Source: JBOFMT01 sp051658525 (GTDB lineage Bacteria; Bacillota_I; Bacilli_A; Erysipelotrichales; Erysipelotrichaceae). From it: DNA of 64,000 bases. The notes below the pieces were generated by a model. It was not told the origin of the DNA and did no database searches. It worked only from the letters and a program-made list of their open reading frames with translations. Within the stretch, counting starts at the first letter, position 1. Each line of letters starts with the position of its first letter. Of this stretch, positions 11,523-20,073 are shown piece by piece. The DNA lies in contig JBOFMT010000084.1 in assembly GCA_051658525.1 (NCBI GenBank), forward strand, positions 1-64,000, in the 5' to 3' direction. A program made the position numbers and the translations under genes.

Positions 11523-11551
11523 ATTATACATAAACAATTCAGTTTATGCAA
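11523..11551 (-). promoter_or_regulatory. Sigma-A promoter for rplK operon
   Basis: On the minus strand TTGCAT (11546-11551) and TATAAT (11523-11528) are separated by exactly 17 bases, close to perfect vegetative consensus. It lies downstream of nusG and upstream of rplK, so L11/L1 and following genes need not depend on nusG transcription. Confidence 0.85.
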
Positions 11552-11591
11552 GTGCTTTTCATTTTTTGATTTTTTCACACATTAAACAAAT

Positions 11592-11615
11592 AAAAAGAGA
11601 GATTACTCTCTTTTT
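11592..11615 (-). terminator. Terminator after nusG
   Basis: AAAAAGAGAG/CTCTCTTTTT with an ATTA loop overlaps the nusG stop codon. The minus strand continues with T-rich sequence. It precedes the rplK promoter. The stem is short and AT-rich, so termination may be partial. Confidence 0.6.
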
Positions 11616-12171
11616 ATGTATTAAATTCTAGTTTTTCTAGTTCACCGTATCCAATTTCCGTTGGTGTTTCACGACCAAACAAAATCGTTAATACGACTGC
11701 TACTTGCGTATCATTATCTAGAGACTCTACAACACCTTCAATCCCTTCAAATGGTCCAGAAAGGATTTTAACTCGATCCCCAACAGCGAATTCAAGTTGG
11801 ATTTTTCTTTCACCCATACCTAAACGACGTAGAATAACATCGATTTCTTCATCCGCTACCGGGAATGGTTTTGCACCACCACCGCTAGATCCGATAAATC
11901 CAGTTACACCTGGTGTATTACGAACAATATACCAAGCTTCATCTGTCATAATCATTTCTACGAATAAATATCCTGGGAATAGGTTATGTACTTTTTCCAC
12001 TTGTTTTCCATTCTTAAATTCGATTTCTGTTTCCTCAGCAACGATGATACGGAACAAACATTCTTGCAATCCCATCGTTTCAACGCGACGTTGCAAGTTT
12101 TCTTTGACACGATTTTCGTGTCCGGCATAGGTATTTACCACATACCACTCTTTTGTTAGTTGACTATCCAT
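11614..12171 (-). CDS. nusG: Transcription termination/antitermination factor NusG
   Basis: RNA polymerase-associated elongation factor, 185 residues from the ATG at 12171. A longer frame begins at a TTG (12189) inside secE. I prefer the ATG because MDSQLTKEWYVVNTYAGHE matches the family N-terminus and GGAG of the secE tail can serve as ribosome site. The NGN domain holds the FPGYLFVEM motif. A C-terminal KOW domain (FAVGDRVKILSGPFEGIEG) completes it. secE ends seven bases upstream. Confidence 0.96.
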   Translation of the reverse strand: MDSQLTKEWYVVNTYAGHENRVKENLQRRVETMGLQECLFRIIVAEETEIEFKNGKQVEKVHNLFPGYLFVEMIMTDEAWYIVRNTPGVTGFIGSSGGGAKPFPVADEEIDVILRRLGMGERKIQLEFAVGDRVKILSGPFEGIEGVVESLDNDTQVAVVLTILFGRETPTEIGYGELEKLEFNT

Positions 12172-12178
12172 ATGCTTT

Positions 12179-12355
12179 TTACGCTCCAATCAATTTTAAA
12201 AATACGGCCGAGAATGACTCACACAGGACAAAAAACAATGCAAATGCACACGTAAACAGTACAACTGTCCATGTTGATTTCATTAGTTCTTCCGGATGTG
12301 GCCAGCGGATTCTTTGTATTTCAGTTTTTATTCCTGCAAAACTAAACCATTTCAT
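12179..12355 (-). CDS. secE: Preprotein translocase subunit SecE
   Basis: Small single-span subunit of the SecYEG channel, 58 residues, read directly from the minus strand. The amphipathic segment TEIQRIRWPHPEELMKST carries the family's WP motif. A single membrane helix (WTVVLFTCAFALFFVLCESF) and a short tail follow. It has the usual Gram-positive length. ATG at 12355 behind GGGAG. It sits between rpmG and nusG, the standard Firmicute order. Confidence 0.95.
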   Translation of the reverse strand: MKWFSFAGIKTEIQRIRWPHPEELMKSTWTVVLFTCAFALFFVLCESFSAVFLKLIGA

Positions 12356-12372
12356 AATTGAATCTCCCTGTT

Positions 12373-12522
12373 TTACTTAGTTTCTTTGTGAATTGTATGT
12401 TCTCCGCATTTTTTGCAGAATTTTTTCAATTCCAAACGTTCACTATGAGTTTTCTTGTTTCTTTTAGTCGTATAATTTCTAGAAAGACACATCGTGCATG
12501 TTAGGATTACTTTTTCTCCCAT
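12373..12522 (-). CDS. rpmG: Ribosomal protein L33, zinc-binding type
   Basis: 50S subunit protein, 49 residues, read directly from the sequence. Both Cys pairs of the zinc form are present (CTMC and CKKC). The core [21 protein letters not shown] matches the family. ATG at 12522 behind GAAGGTG. It stands between the sigma factor and secE as in Bacillus (rpmGB). Confidence 0.96.
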   Translation of the reverse strand: MGEKVILTCTMCLSRNYTTKRNKKTHSERLELKKFCKKCGEHTIHKETK

Positions 12523-12572
12523 GTTACTACACCTTCTTTCTTGCATTACTACTTTAACACAACAAGGATAGG

Positions 12573-13178
12573 TTAGTCAATTATCGGGCGATAGACTTTT
12601 CTTAGCTTTTGAATTGTGTTATCAACCTTTTTTGGCCCTAGTTTTAATTTATCAGCGATATCTTTATAGCTATAGCCATGAATGTGCATACGGATAATTG
12701 CATTTTCCTCTTCGCTAAACGCAGTCAGGATTTCCTCTAGGATCTCTTGATAAGTTAAGCTTAGCACATGATAGGTGGGATTGAACTCATCAATATTGTT
12801 TTCAACAACATCCATCAACGAGATTCCTTCGCAGCCTGCCATTTCACAATCCAAAGAAACACTATCGTTCATTGCACGATGATTGTGTTGTCTTTGCGTT
12901 CGTAGCGCTCCAAGCACAGCGCGTTCCGCACAAACCTTATAAAATGCTAGGAAATCATCGGAAACACCCAAATTAAACAAGTGGATGCAGCGAGCAAGTT
13001 CAATCAAGCAAATTTGCTCAATATCTTGATCCTCCATCATTTTCCGATAAGAAACACGATACGTACCTTGAATCCTCTTTACGATCGGTAATACTAAACT
13101 TCTAAGCTCCAACAACAACTCTTCTTCATCTTTAATATTCTGCAGTAAGCTGAGTATGCGACGTCTAAGTTTAGGCAT
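12573..13178 (-). CDS. sigH: SigH-like sigma-70 family factor
   Basis: Predicted alternative sigma factor, 201 residues. Region 2 is seen around residues 45-95 ([19 protein letters not shown]... [22 protein letters not shown]). A region 4 helix-turn-helix lies at the C-terminus ([39 protein letters not shown]). Region 2 is diverged from Bacillus SigH, but the position between rlmB and rpmG is exactly that of sigH. AAAGGGG precedes the ATG. In relatives SigH drives competence or early sporulation genes. The role here is unproven, but comFA/comFC occur in the same window. Confidence 0.8.
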   Translation of the reverse strand: MPKLRRRILSLLQNIKDEEELLLELRSLVLPIVKRIQGTYRVSYRKMMEDQDIEQICLIELARCIHLFNLGVSDDFLAFYKVCAERAVLGALRTQRQHNHRAMNDSVSLDCEMAGCEGISLMDVVENNIDEFNPTYHVLSLTYQEILEEILTAFSEEENAIIRMHIHGYSYKDIADKLKLGPKKVDNTIQKLRKVYRPIID

Positions 13179-13214
13179 ATAGTAGCCCCTTTCACGAGGA
13201 GATGCTTAATCTAA

Positions 13215-13940
13215 CTATTTTTTTCTGCGTTGATTGTGAATTTCATACAACATGATTCCACAAGCCACTGAAGCATTTAATGATTGTACACTTCCAAGCA
13301 TCGGAAGTGATATGCAATAATCGCAATTCTTTTTTACCAAAGGTGAGATACCGGTCCCCTCGTTTCCGATCACCAACACCAATGGTACATCATACATTGC
13401 TTCCGTGTAATCCTTTGCATTTTCCAAATCAGTGCCAACAACCCAGTAACCTTGTTTTTTCAGGTATTCGATTGTTTTAACCATATTGGTAACCTGAGCG
13501 ACTTTGACAGTATCAATAGCACCAGTAGACACCTTTGCCACGGTTGGGGTTAATCCTACCGAACGATGTTTACCAATAATAATACCATCAACGCCAATTG
13601 CATCAGATGTGCGCAGCATAGCTCCTAAATTGTGTGGGTCTTCTAACCCATCCAACAATACCAATAATGGGAGTTTTCCATCAGGTATCGAAGCAACGAC
13701 TTCATCGATTGTATAAAGTTTATACTCATCGATTAAAGCTGCAATACCTTGATGGTTGTCTGCTTTTAACACAGCATCCATTTTCTTTTTCCCCATTACT
13801 TTAACCTTCAAATTTGCGCGTTTCACAAGTGATTCCAAATCTCGATCTTTCATTCCATCCATCATTAAGATTTCATGAATGGTCTTACCATCACGAATCA
13901 ATTGCTTCACAACATTTTTTCCGTATACATATTGTACCAT
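13215..13940 (-). CDS. rlmB: 23S rRNA 2'-O-methyltransferase RlmB family
   Basis: SpoU-type TrmH/RlmB methyltransferase, 241 residues, predicted to methylate a 23S rRNA guanosine. The SpoU motifs are visible: DGLEDPHNLGAMLRTSDAIG, LVIGNEGTGIS and LPMLGSVQSLNASVACGI. The N-terminal substrate-binding domain begins MVQYVYGKNVVKQLI. The open frame extends upstream inside mrnC, but the ATG at 13940 has AGGAG seven bases before it and fits the family. One base separates it from the mrnC stop. Confidence 0.93.
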   Translation of the reverse strand: MVQYVYGKNVVKQLIRDGKTIHEILMMDGMKDRDLESLVKRANLKVKVMGKKKMDAVLKADNHQGIAALIDEYKLYTIDEVVASIPDGKLPLLVLLDGLEDPHNLGAMLRTSDAIGVDGIIIGKHRSVGLTPTVAKVSTGAIDTVKVAQVTNMVKTIEYLKKQGYWVVGTDLENAKDYTEAMYDVPLVLVIGNEGTGISPLVKKNCDYCISLPMLGSVQSLNASVACGIMLYEIHNQRRKK

Positions 13941-13941
13941 A

Positions 13942-14325
13942 CTATATCTCCTCAAAATTCCTAACTTTTTCCCAGATTTCGTCAATTCTCCACATTTTAT
14001 TGTGTAAATATAGGTATCCCCACAAGGCTTCAAACCCAGTTGACAACCGATAGGTTGCTACATCTGCATTTTTCGCAATCGATTCTGTTTTCGAATTGCG
14101 TCCTCGTTTGATGATTTGTTCCTCTTCCTCTGTGAAGAAGTTCTCCTTTTGTAACTGTGTTAAAAAATTTGCTTGCGCTTTGGCACTTACAAACTTTACA
14201 CTTTTCTTTTGCAGATCGTTCGGTCTTTGATAACCGCGTTCCACTAAATACTCTCTAACCTTTAACGACATAACTGCGTCGCCAATAAATGCCAAGGTAG
14301 TTCCATTTAATCCATTGATTTCCAC
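13942..14325 (-). CDS. mrnC: Mini-ribonuclease III
   Basis: Double-stranded RNA endonuclease that matures 23S rRNA, 127 residues. It has only the RNase III catalytic domain, without the dsRNA-binding domain. The N-terminal motif LAFIGDAVMSLKVREYL carries the catalytic acidic residue, and the second conserved block is YRLSTGFEALWGYLYL. The start is GTG, overlapping the cysS stop codon as TAGTG. AGAAGGAG lies seven bases upstream. This coupling supports operon expression of cysS-mrnC-rlmB. Confidence 0.93.
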   Translation of the reverse strand: MEINGLNGTTLAFIGDAVMSLKVREYLVERGYQRPNDLQKKSVKFVSAKAQANFLTQLQKENFFTEEEEQIIKRGRNSKTESIAKNADVATYRLSTGFEALWGYLYLHNKMWRIDEIWEKVRNFEEI

Positions 14326-15656
14326 TACAATACTCCTTCTGCAATCAACACTGCACGCATTTCGTCAGCACGATTAAAATCTTTTTCACGTTTTGCATCC
14401 AACCAATCTTGGTAGGTTGCTCGAATGGTTGGTGTAAACTCGATATTAGGAACTTCAATCCCTAAGATTTCAAGCATTGCTTTTTGAGTACTCAACAAAC
14501 AAGCTAATTGTTCATAATTAACTTCTTTCGTACGCACTGCTTGATTCAGAAGCTTATTCATCTCAAATACAACCGTTATCGCATTCGGAGTATTCAAATC
14601 ATCGGCAAGAAACTCAAGAAAGCGCTCATACAACACATGACGTTGAGCTCCTAGTTCATATTCAGCAAACAACAACGGCACCAAACCATTTCGATAACTC
14701 ATGATGGTTTTTTCACACTCAGTCTTTGCTGTAGCAAGTGTTTCATCACTTAAATTCAACGGACTGCGATAGTGTGCACTTACTAAGAACCAACGAATGA
14801 CATTTCCACCGTATAGCGCAATTAAATCTTTTACCCATAAAACATTATTTAATGATTTAGACATCTTTTCACCATCGATATTAATCATACCATTGTGTAA
14901 CCAATAGTTTGCTATTTTATGTTGGTGTAATGCTTCACATTGCGCAATTTCATTTTCATGATGTGGAAACCTAAGGTCCATTCCTCCACCATGAATATCA
15001 ATTTTCTCCTGTTCAAACTCATTTTGAATCATAACAACACATTCGCTATGCCAGCCCGGACGCCCCTTTGACCAAACCGTATCCCATGCAATTCCAGTAT
15101 CTGTCTTTTTCCAAAGGGTAAAGTCGAGCGGATTTTCTTTATCAAGATTAGACTCAATCCGTGCTCCTACTACCAAATCTTCAATATTTTGTTTTGATAA
15201 TGCTCCATAATCGCTTATTTTAGTAACTCGGAAGTAAACATCTCCTCCCGTTTCATAAGCAAAACCCGCAGCGATCAGTTGTTCAATAAACGCGATGATT
15301 TCATCCATCGTTTCCGTAACTTTTGGCGCAATACTCGGTGATAGTGCATGTAAGCTTGCACGGTCTGTATCGTAAGCTGCAATGTATCGACTTGCGATTT
15401 CAGTCTCACTTACACCTTCCTCCTGTGCTTTCTTAATGATTTTATCATCGACATCAGTATAGTTAGATGCCATTGTAACAGTATAGCCACACGCCATCAA
15501 ATATCTTCGAAGGGTATCAAATACAACAATCGGTCGCGCGTTTCCAATATGCGCATAATTATAAACAGTCGGCCCACATACATACATTTGCACCTTTTCT
15601 GGATGAATCGGTACAAACGTTTCTAACGAATTGGTTAATGAATTATATAGTCTCAT
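14325..15656 (-). CDS. cysS: Cysteinyl-tRNA synthetase
   Basis: Class Ia aminoacyl-tRNA synthetase that charges tRNA-Cys, 443 residues. HIGH motif is AHIGNARP near residue 36, KMSKS is KMSKSLNNV near residue 265. The zinc ligands include CGP near residue 28 and the later WHSEC and HHENEIAQCEA segments. It is slightly short but has the complete Rossmann core and a trimmed anticodon domain. GGAGG precedes the ATG. No T-box leader is visible upstream. serine acetyltransferase and gltX, which precede cysS in Bacillus, are not present. Confidence 0.97.
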   Translation of the reverse strand: MRLYNSLTNSLETFVPIHPEKVQMYVCGPTVYNYAHIGNARPIVVFDTLRRYLMACGYTVTMASNYTDVDDKIIKKAQEEGVSETEIASRYIAAYDTDRASLHALSPSIAPKVTETMDEIIAFIEQLIAAGFAYETGGDVYFRVTKISDYGALSKQNIEDLVVGARIESNLDKENPLDFTLWKKTDTGIAWDTVWSKGRPGWHSECVVMIQNEFEQEKIDIHGGGMDLRFPHHENEIAQCEALHQHKIANYWLHNGMINIDGEKMSKSLNNVLWVKDLIALYGGNVIRWFLVSAHYRSPLNLSDETLATAKTECEKTIMSYRNGLVPLLFAEYELGAQRHVLYERFLEFLADDLNTPNAITVVFEMNKLLNQAVRTKEVNYEQLACLLSTQKAMLEILGIEVPNIEFTPTIRATYQDWLDAKREKDFNRADEMRAVLIAEGVL

Positions 15657-15777
15657 AGGACCTCCTTACTACAACTGTTTTCACTATGTTTATTTTAGTA
15701 CAGTAATGGCTTTATTGTAGCCTAGATTTACACTTTAGCACAAGCATTACTATCATTTTTTCAATGAAAGTAAAAAA

Positions 15778-15800
15778 AAAGATCGAACAAGTCGATCTTT
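15778..15800 (-). terminator. Terminator of gap
   Basis: AAAGATCGA/TCGATCTTT with a five-base loop lies directly after the gap stop codon and is followed on the minus strand by nine T residues. Confidence 0.9.
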
Positions 15801-15806
15801 TCATTC

Positions 15807-16814
15807 TTACATTTTAGCAGCTAAGAATTTTGCTGTACGAACCATTTGGCTTACGTAAGACATTTCATTGTCATACCAAGCTACAGTTTTAACCATTTGT
15901 TTTTCTCCTACAGAAACGATTTTAGTTTGTGTAGCATCGAACAATGAACCGTATTTGATTCCGATGATGTCAGCAGATACTAATTCATCTTCAGTGTAAC
16001 CGAAGCTTTCGTTAGCAGCAGCTTTCATAGCAGCGTTAACTTCTTCAACAGTAACAGTTTTTCCTAAGATAACTGTTAATTCTGTAGCAGAACCAGTGAT
16101 AACAGGAACACGTTGCGCTCCTCCATCCAATTTTCCTTTTAATTCAGGAATTACCAAACCGATAGCTTTTGCAGCTCCAGTTGAGTTAGGAACGATTGAT
16201 GCAGCAGCTGCACGTCCACGACGTAAGTCACCTTTTGCATGAGGACCGTCCAATGTATTTTGGTCATTTGTGTAAGCATGAATTGTAGTCATCATACCGT
16301 ACTCGATACCGAAAGCATCGTTTAATACTTTAGCCATTGGAGCCAAGCAGTTTGTTGTACAAGAAGCTGCAGAAATGATTGTTTCTGAACCATCTAATAC
16401 ATCATGGTTAGTGTTGAATACTACAGTTTTCAAATCTCCTGTAGCAGGTGCAGAAATGATAACTTTTTTAGCACCAGCAGTGATGTGTGCTTCTGCTTTA
16501 GTTTTGTCAGCGAAGAAACCAGTTGACTCGATTACTACATCAACGTCAAGAGCTCCCCAAGGCAAATCAGCAGGGTTTTTCTCTGCATAGATTTTAATCT
16601 CTTTACCAGCAACGATAATTGATTCTGCTCCAGCAGTGATGTCTTCAGCTCTCCAAGATCCTTGTGCTGAATCGTATTTTAATAAGTGAGCTAATGTTTT
16701 AGCATTAGTTAAGTCATTGATTGCAACGATTTCAAATTCCGCTGAATCAAACATTTGACGGAACGCTAAACGTCCAATACGTCCAAATCCATTAATAGCA
16801 ACTTTTACTGTCAT
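15807..16814 (-). CDS. gap: Glyceraldehyde-3-phosphate dehydrogenase
   Basis: Glycolytic NAD-dependent dehydrogenase, 335 residues from the ATG at 16814, which has AGGAGG nine bases upstream. The open frame extends eight codons further but without a ribosome site. The NAD-binding N-terminus is [18 protein letters not shown]. The catalytic Cys is in [13 protein letters not shown]. The C-terminal [14 protein letters not shown] is conserved. Asp at the end of strand 2 (AINDLT) favours NAD over NADP. It is monocistronic, with its own consensus promoter and terminator. No cggR or pgk lies beside it. Confidence 0.97.
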   Translation of the reverse strand: MTVKVAINGFGRIGRLAFRQMFDSAEFEIVAINDLTNAKTLAHLLKYDSAQGSWRAEDITAGAESIIVAGKEIKIYAEKNPADLPWGALDVDVVIESTGFFADKTKAEAHITAGAKKVIISAPATGDLKTVVFNTNHDVLDGSETIISAASCTTNCLAPMAKVLNDAFGIEYGMMTTIHAYTNDQNTLDGPHAKGDLRRGRAAAASIVPNSTGAAKAIGLVIPELKGKLDGGAQRVPVITGSATELTVILGKTVTVEEVNAAMKAAANESFGYTEDELVSADIIGIKYGSLFDATQTKIVSVGEKQMVKTVAWYDNEMSYVSQMVRTAKFLAAKM

Positions 16815-16843
16815 ATTCAAAGTCCTCCTTTTTAACATAACCT

Positions 16844-16872
16844 ATTATAACGTTGACAACCTCAATTGTCAA
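16844..16872 (-). promoter_or_regulatory. Consensus promoter of gap
   Basis: On the minus strand TTGACA (16867-16872) and TATAAT (16844-16849) are both perfect and 17 bases apart. The -35 and spacer are overlapped by the dyad TTGACAA/TTGTCAA (16853-16859/16866-16872). Confidence 0.92.
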
Positions 16873-16900
16873 TTGTGAAAATTATCACTTTACCGGTAAA
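16853..16900. promoter_or_regulatory. Stacked dyads at the gap promoter
   Basis: Three inverted repeats lie in 48 bases. TTGACAA/TTGTCAA overlaps the -35. TTGTGA-N6-TCAC (16873-16888) sits immediately upstream and resembles one and a half Rex half-sites. TTTACCGGTAAA (16889-16900) is a perfect palindrome. One or more are probably repressor operators; assignment to Rex is inference. Confidence 0.5.
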
Positions 16901-17011
16901 TTACTGTTTTTAAAAGCCATTAACACATTGTAACCGATTGCATTATTTCGTGTGGGAATCTCCTTCACATCTTTCGAAATTTCCCATTAAAAAAAAGCTT
17001 AGCACCATTGC

Positions 17012-17692
17012 TTATTTTGCATAAAAAAGCGATTGATCTTTTAGACACTCTTCAATGTGTTTCGATAGCAAACTTTGACCACTATTTTGCTTTGCTTTTT
17101 CTAAGTATTTTAAACTCGTTACATCATTTCCTTTAAAATAATAACACTTCGCAGCACGATAATAGTAAATTGACTTCCCTACCTTCGAAGTGATCTGCTT
17201 CCCTTTGGAAACCATCTTTTCGGCTAAATCCCCATTATGGTTGATATTGATTTCCACCAGATCATCCATTTCTTCTGCCATGCGTTGCAATTCTTCATTT
17301 TTAATTTCAGAACATAGTTGTTGTAGTGTCGCATTGGCTTTGATTGCTTTTTCACCAAAACCAGCGTCTACATATACCTCAACCTCTTTTTTGTATAACC
17401 CAATTTTTTTTGTAATTGACAAACGTGTTAGTTCCAATTCTTGAAACAAACTTGTAACTGCCTGTAGTTCATTGTTAAGCAGGTAGCCATCCACCATCAT
17501 AAACATACGCATCTTACGGTCGATGAAGATTTTAGCTTTCCACCCTTGCAACTGTTTTAGATAAGCTTCCCCATCCTGTTTTTGGTAGAGGATCGTTGCT
17601 ACTTCTGCGATAAATTTTTTCCGTAATTTTGCCATTAAAATCGTAGCCATCGTAATCAATACGACAACAATTCCATAATATATCCATTCCAT
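17012..17692 (-). CDS. Membrane-anchored hypothetical protein
   Basis: Not recognised. It has 226 residues from the ATG at 17692, which has GAGGGG at a good distance. An ATG two codons earlier is too close to that site. One N-terminal membrane helix (WIYYGIVVVLITMATILMA) is followed by a Lys/Arg-rich stretch and an all-helical soluble domain. The C-terminal part (YYYRAAKCYYFKGNDVTSLKYLEKAKQ) looks like a tetratricopeptide repeat. Likely a membrane-tethered TPR-type scaffold facing the cytoplasm. Monocistronic, between gap and the fucosidase, with no clear promoter. Confidence 0.7.
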   Translation of the reverse strand: MEWIYYGIVVVLITMATILMAKLRKKFIAEVATILYQKQDGEAYLKQLQGWKAKIFIDRKMRMFMMVDGYLLNNELQAVTSLFQELELTRLSITKKIGLYKKEVEVYVDAGFGEKAIKANATLQQLCSEIKNEELQRMAEEMDDLVEININHNGDLAEKMVSKGKQITSKVGKSIYYYRAAKCYYFKGNDVTSLKYLEKAKQNSGQSLLSKHIEECLKDQSLFYAK

Positions 17693-17836
17693 TAACATTC
17701 CCCTCTCATCCTTCCAGTGTCATCCCTTTGGAAGATTTTTCTTATACTTATATATTAAACCATCCGAGCTTAAAAATGTTGTACTTTTGGATATTTCCTT
17801 TATACAAATTGCCAACTTCACTCCATTCATCGCCAC

Positions 17837-17873
17837 AAAAAAACTCAAACCGAAGAAGGGTTTGAGTTTTTTT
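17837..17873 (-). terminator. Terminator after fucosidase gene
   Basis: A 15-base-pair stem AAACTCAAACC/GGTTTGAGTTT with flanking A and T runs lies just after the fucosidase stop. It should end the PTS-fucosidase transcript. Confidence 0.93.
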
Positions 17874-17880
17874 ACGTTTG

Positions 17881-19122
17881 TTAGCTTTCGATTTCAAATT
17901 CCGCTACGCGAACAATTTGACTATCTCCATATTGGAATGGAGCTGGTTCGATAAATAGAACGCCAGCATCAGCTTCAAAGTAGTGCGTTACTGACTCTTG
18001 ATTATCCAGCCAATGCCCACCTTTCAATTTGGTACCTGCTGGGAAGTTTTTAAACGCACTATAGTTTTGTGCTTTCATCTTCTTCACATTGGAATCACCC
18101 CAAGAGATTACATCGTGTACAAATAGATATATTTTATTATCCTTTTGTAATACAAAATCTTTTTGGAATCCTTCTACCGTAGATGGTGTTGGCCCAAATA
18201 AGGCGGCTTGGTTCGTTTTCACCCAACTTCCCAACGCTTCCAAATATCCTTTATGCAACATCGGTTGCGCACCTGTTTCATCTGTAAAGATTCCCAGCAG
18301 GAAGTTTCCTCCGACTTTACGAGCAGACAAGAAAGATTCTAAGATAGATTTCATCGATTTCACATTGATATCATTTGCAATACCCCAATGTTCGCAAATT
18401 GGATAACACAGCTCTCCGATATAGTGTTTTTCCATACCTTCTAAATTTAACTTACGCGGGATGCCCTGCTCATAAGTAACACAATCAATTTCTTTATGAC
18501 CAAAAACGCCCGGTGTGCTCAACCCGGTATTGTTGATTAAAACAGCATTGGGTTGATATTTGCGAATCGTACCGTATAAATCATCTAAATTCCATTTTTT
18601 ATCTTTACGGCTCCAGTTTCCATCCAACCAGAATCCGCCAATTTCTCCATAGTTCTTACAAAGGATTTCAATCGAAGCGCATAAATACGTTTCGTAATCT
18701 TCAAAGCGATCCATAAAGTCTGGATGATGCCAGTCCAATGTCGTATGGTATAAAAATGGCATCACATCAAACTTATGACATGCGTCGATAAATTCTTTTA
18801 CAATATCACGACCATTTGGCGTATGCATGATATCATAATCCGACAACCCTCTGGTATCGTACATCGAGAACCCATCATGATGGCGCGTAGTGAAGACAAT
18901 ATATTTTGCTCCACTAAGCTTTGCCCCTTCAACAACATGTTCTGCATTAAATGCACTATAGTCATACGCAAGTGCTTTTTCTGCGTAAACTTCTGGATCA
19001 TGATTGCGAAGCTTCATCGCCCACTCCCCATTATTGTATTGCACATAAGGACCATAATGAACAAACAATCCGAATGCTCGTGTTTGAAATTGTTCTAAAT
19101 AATTTGAAATTTTTGGAATCAT
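17881..19122 (-). CDS. Alpha-L-fucosidase, GH29
   Basis: Retaining alpha-L-fucosidase family GH29, 413 residues. The family core is visible: FGLFVHYGPY near residue 17, then GAKYIVFTTRHHDGFSMYD, HTTLDWHHPDF and GGFWLDGNWS, whose Asp is the expected nucleophile. There is no signal peptide, so it should act in the cytoplasm on imported, possibly phosphorylated, fucosylated oligosaccharides. AGAGGT precedes the ATG. It is the last gene of the IIB-IIC-IID unit, separated from IID by 87 bases that contain a strong hairpin. Linkage specificity cannot be read from sequence. Confidence 0.92.
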   Translation of the reverse strand: MIPKISNYLEQFQTRAFGLFVHYGPYVQYNNGEWAMKLRNHDPEVYAEKALAYDYSAFNAEHVVEGAKLSGAKYIVFTTRHHDGFSMYDTRGLSDYDIMHTPNGRDIVKEFIDACHKFDVMPFLYHTTLDWHHPDFMDRFEDYETYLCASIEILCKNYGEIGGFWLDGNWSRKDKKWNLDDLYGTIRKYQPNAVLINNTGLSTPGVFGHKEIDCVTYEQGIPRKLNLEGMEKHYIGELCYPICEHWGIANDINVKSMKSILESFLSARKVGGNFLLGIFTDETGAQPMLHKGYLEALGSWVKTNQAALFGPTPSTVEGFQKDFVLQKDNKIYLFVHDVISWGDSNVKKMKAQNYSAFKNFPAGTKLKGGHWLDNQESVTHYFEADAGVLFIEPAPFQYGDSQIVRVAEFEIES

Positions 19123-19167
19123 ACCTTACCTCTTATCTATTATCTATCTGATAATGCGCTTGAAATA

Positions 19168-19200
19168 AAATTGATGCTATGCTAAGCATAACATCAATTT
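19168..19200 (-). other. Strong intercistronic hairpin, IID to fucosidase
   Basis: A 15-base-pair stem with one mismatch and a TAA loop (AAATTGATG...GCATAACATCAATTT). The minus strand continues TATTTC, only a poor U run. It may attenuate or protect the upstream mRNA, giving different levels of PTS and fucosidase. Confidence 0.6.
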
Positions 19201-19209
19201 CGTGTTTTA

Positions 19210-20073
19210 TTAACTATGCCAAGGAACGGAGAACAATGAAGTGTAATCTCCTGCCCAAATACCAAACATACATCCCACAACACCGATAACTAGTAACAAC
19301 ATAATACATTTTGTTGGTGTCCATGCTTTTTTCTTAATTAGAACATAGCACATCATAGTTAAAGCGAGTGGAATCATCGCTGGAAGAATACCATTCAATA
19401 ATGCTTGAATATCAATCGTGCTTTCCCCATTTGGAATAACCATTCCAAGGCTGGTAGCACCATAGTTACATGTTAATGCACCAACTACGAATACCCCTAA
19501 CATCGAAGCAGCATGCGTAAATTCACGTGCATTTTGTGTTAATGTTTCAACTGCAGATGTCCCTAAGTCATATGACCAGTGCATCAACCAGAAACGAACG
19601 ACCATTTGTGTACCGAAGTATAAGATGATAAACAAGATCGGTCCCAATAAATTTCCATCAATTGCCATACCTGCTGTGATACCAGCTGAGATTGGAAGTA
19701 ATGTAAAGTGGAATAATGCATCCCCAATACCTCCCAATGGTCCCATTGCAGCAACACGTACCGCACGAATGGAGTTAATATCTGCTTTTTGTTGTTCCAT
19801 TGATAACACAATCCCCATAACAAATGTTACTAAGAAAGGATGTGTGTTAAAGAATTCTAAGTTGTGAGACATCGAAGCACTTAAGTCTTCTTTGTCTTTA
19901 TGGATTTCTTCTAGTGCAGGCAAGATTCCATATAACCAACCAGCTGCTTGCATACGCTCGTAGTTAAACGAAGCTTGCAAGAAGACAGAGCGCCAAACCA
20001 TTTTGTTTAAGATTTTTTTACTCAATGGTTGTGCAGGTTGTAAATCATGATAATTTGTTTGATTAGATGCCAT
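19210..20073 (-). CDS. PTS mannose-family transporter subunit IID
   Basis: Membrane component of a mannose/fructose/sorbose-family PTS, 287 residues from the ATG at 20073, with AGGAG six bases upstream. The frame extends seven codons further. The typical segments VWRSVFLQASFNYERMQAAGW, HPFLVTFVMGIVLSMEQQK and AAMGPLGGIGDALFHFTLLPI are present. Several membrane helices fill the C-terminal half. It overlaps the end of IIC by 11 bases, so translation is coupled. Confidence 0.96.
   Translation of the reverse strand: MASNQTNYHDLQPAQPLSKKILNKMVWRSVFLQASFNYERMQAAGWLYGILPALEEIHKDKEDLSASMSHNLEFFNTHPFLVTFVMGIVLSMEQQKADINSIRAVRVAAMGPLGGIGDALFHFTLLPISAGITAGMAIDGNLLGPILFIILYFGTQMVVRFWLMHWSYDLGTSAVETLTQNAREFTHAASMLGVFVVGALTCNYGATSLGMVIPNGESTIDIQALLNGILPAMIPLALTMMCYVLIKKKAWTPTKCIMLLLVIGVVGCMFGIWAGDYTSLFSVPWHS

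Noticed and set aside
12153..12380. Plus-strand frame covering the nusG-rpmG gap
   Set aside because: The minus strand of this gap encodes a clear SecE, so the plus-strand frame is a shadow.
13815..14033. N-terminal extension of RlmB into mrnC
   Set aside because: The extension lies in the coding region of Mini-III in another frame, and a good ribosome site supports the start at 13940.
15657..15777. Possible T-box leader upstream of cysS
   Set aside because: No T-box consensus or specifier loop could be found in the 120 bases before cysS.
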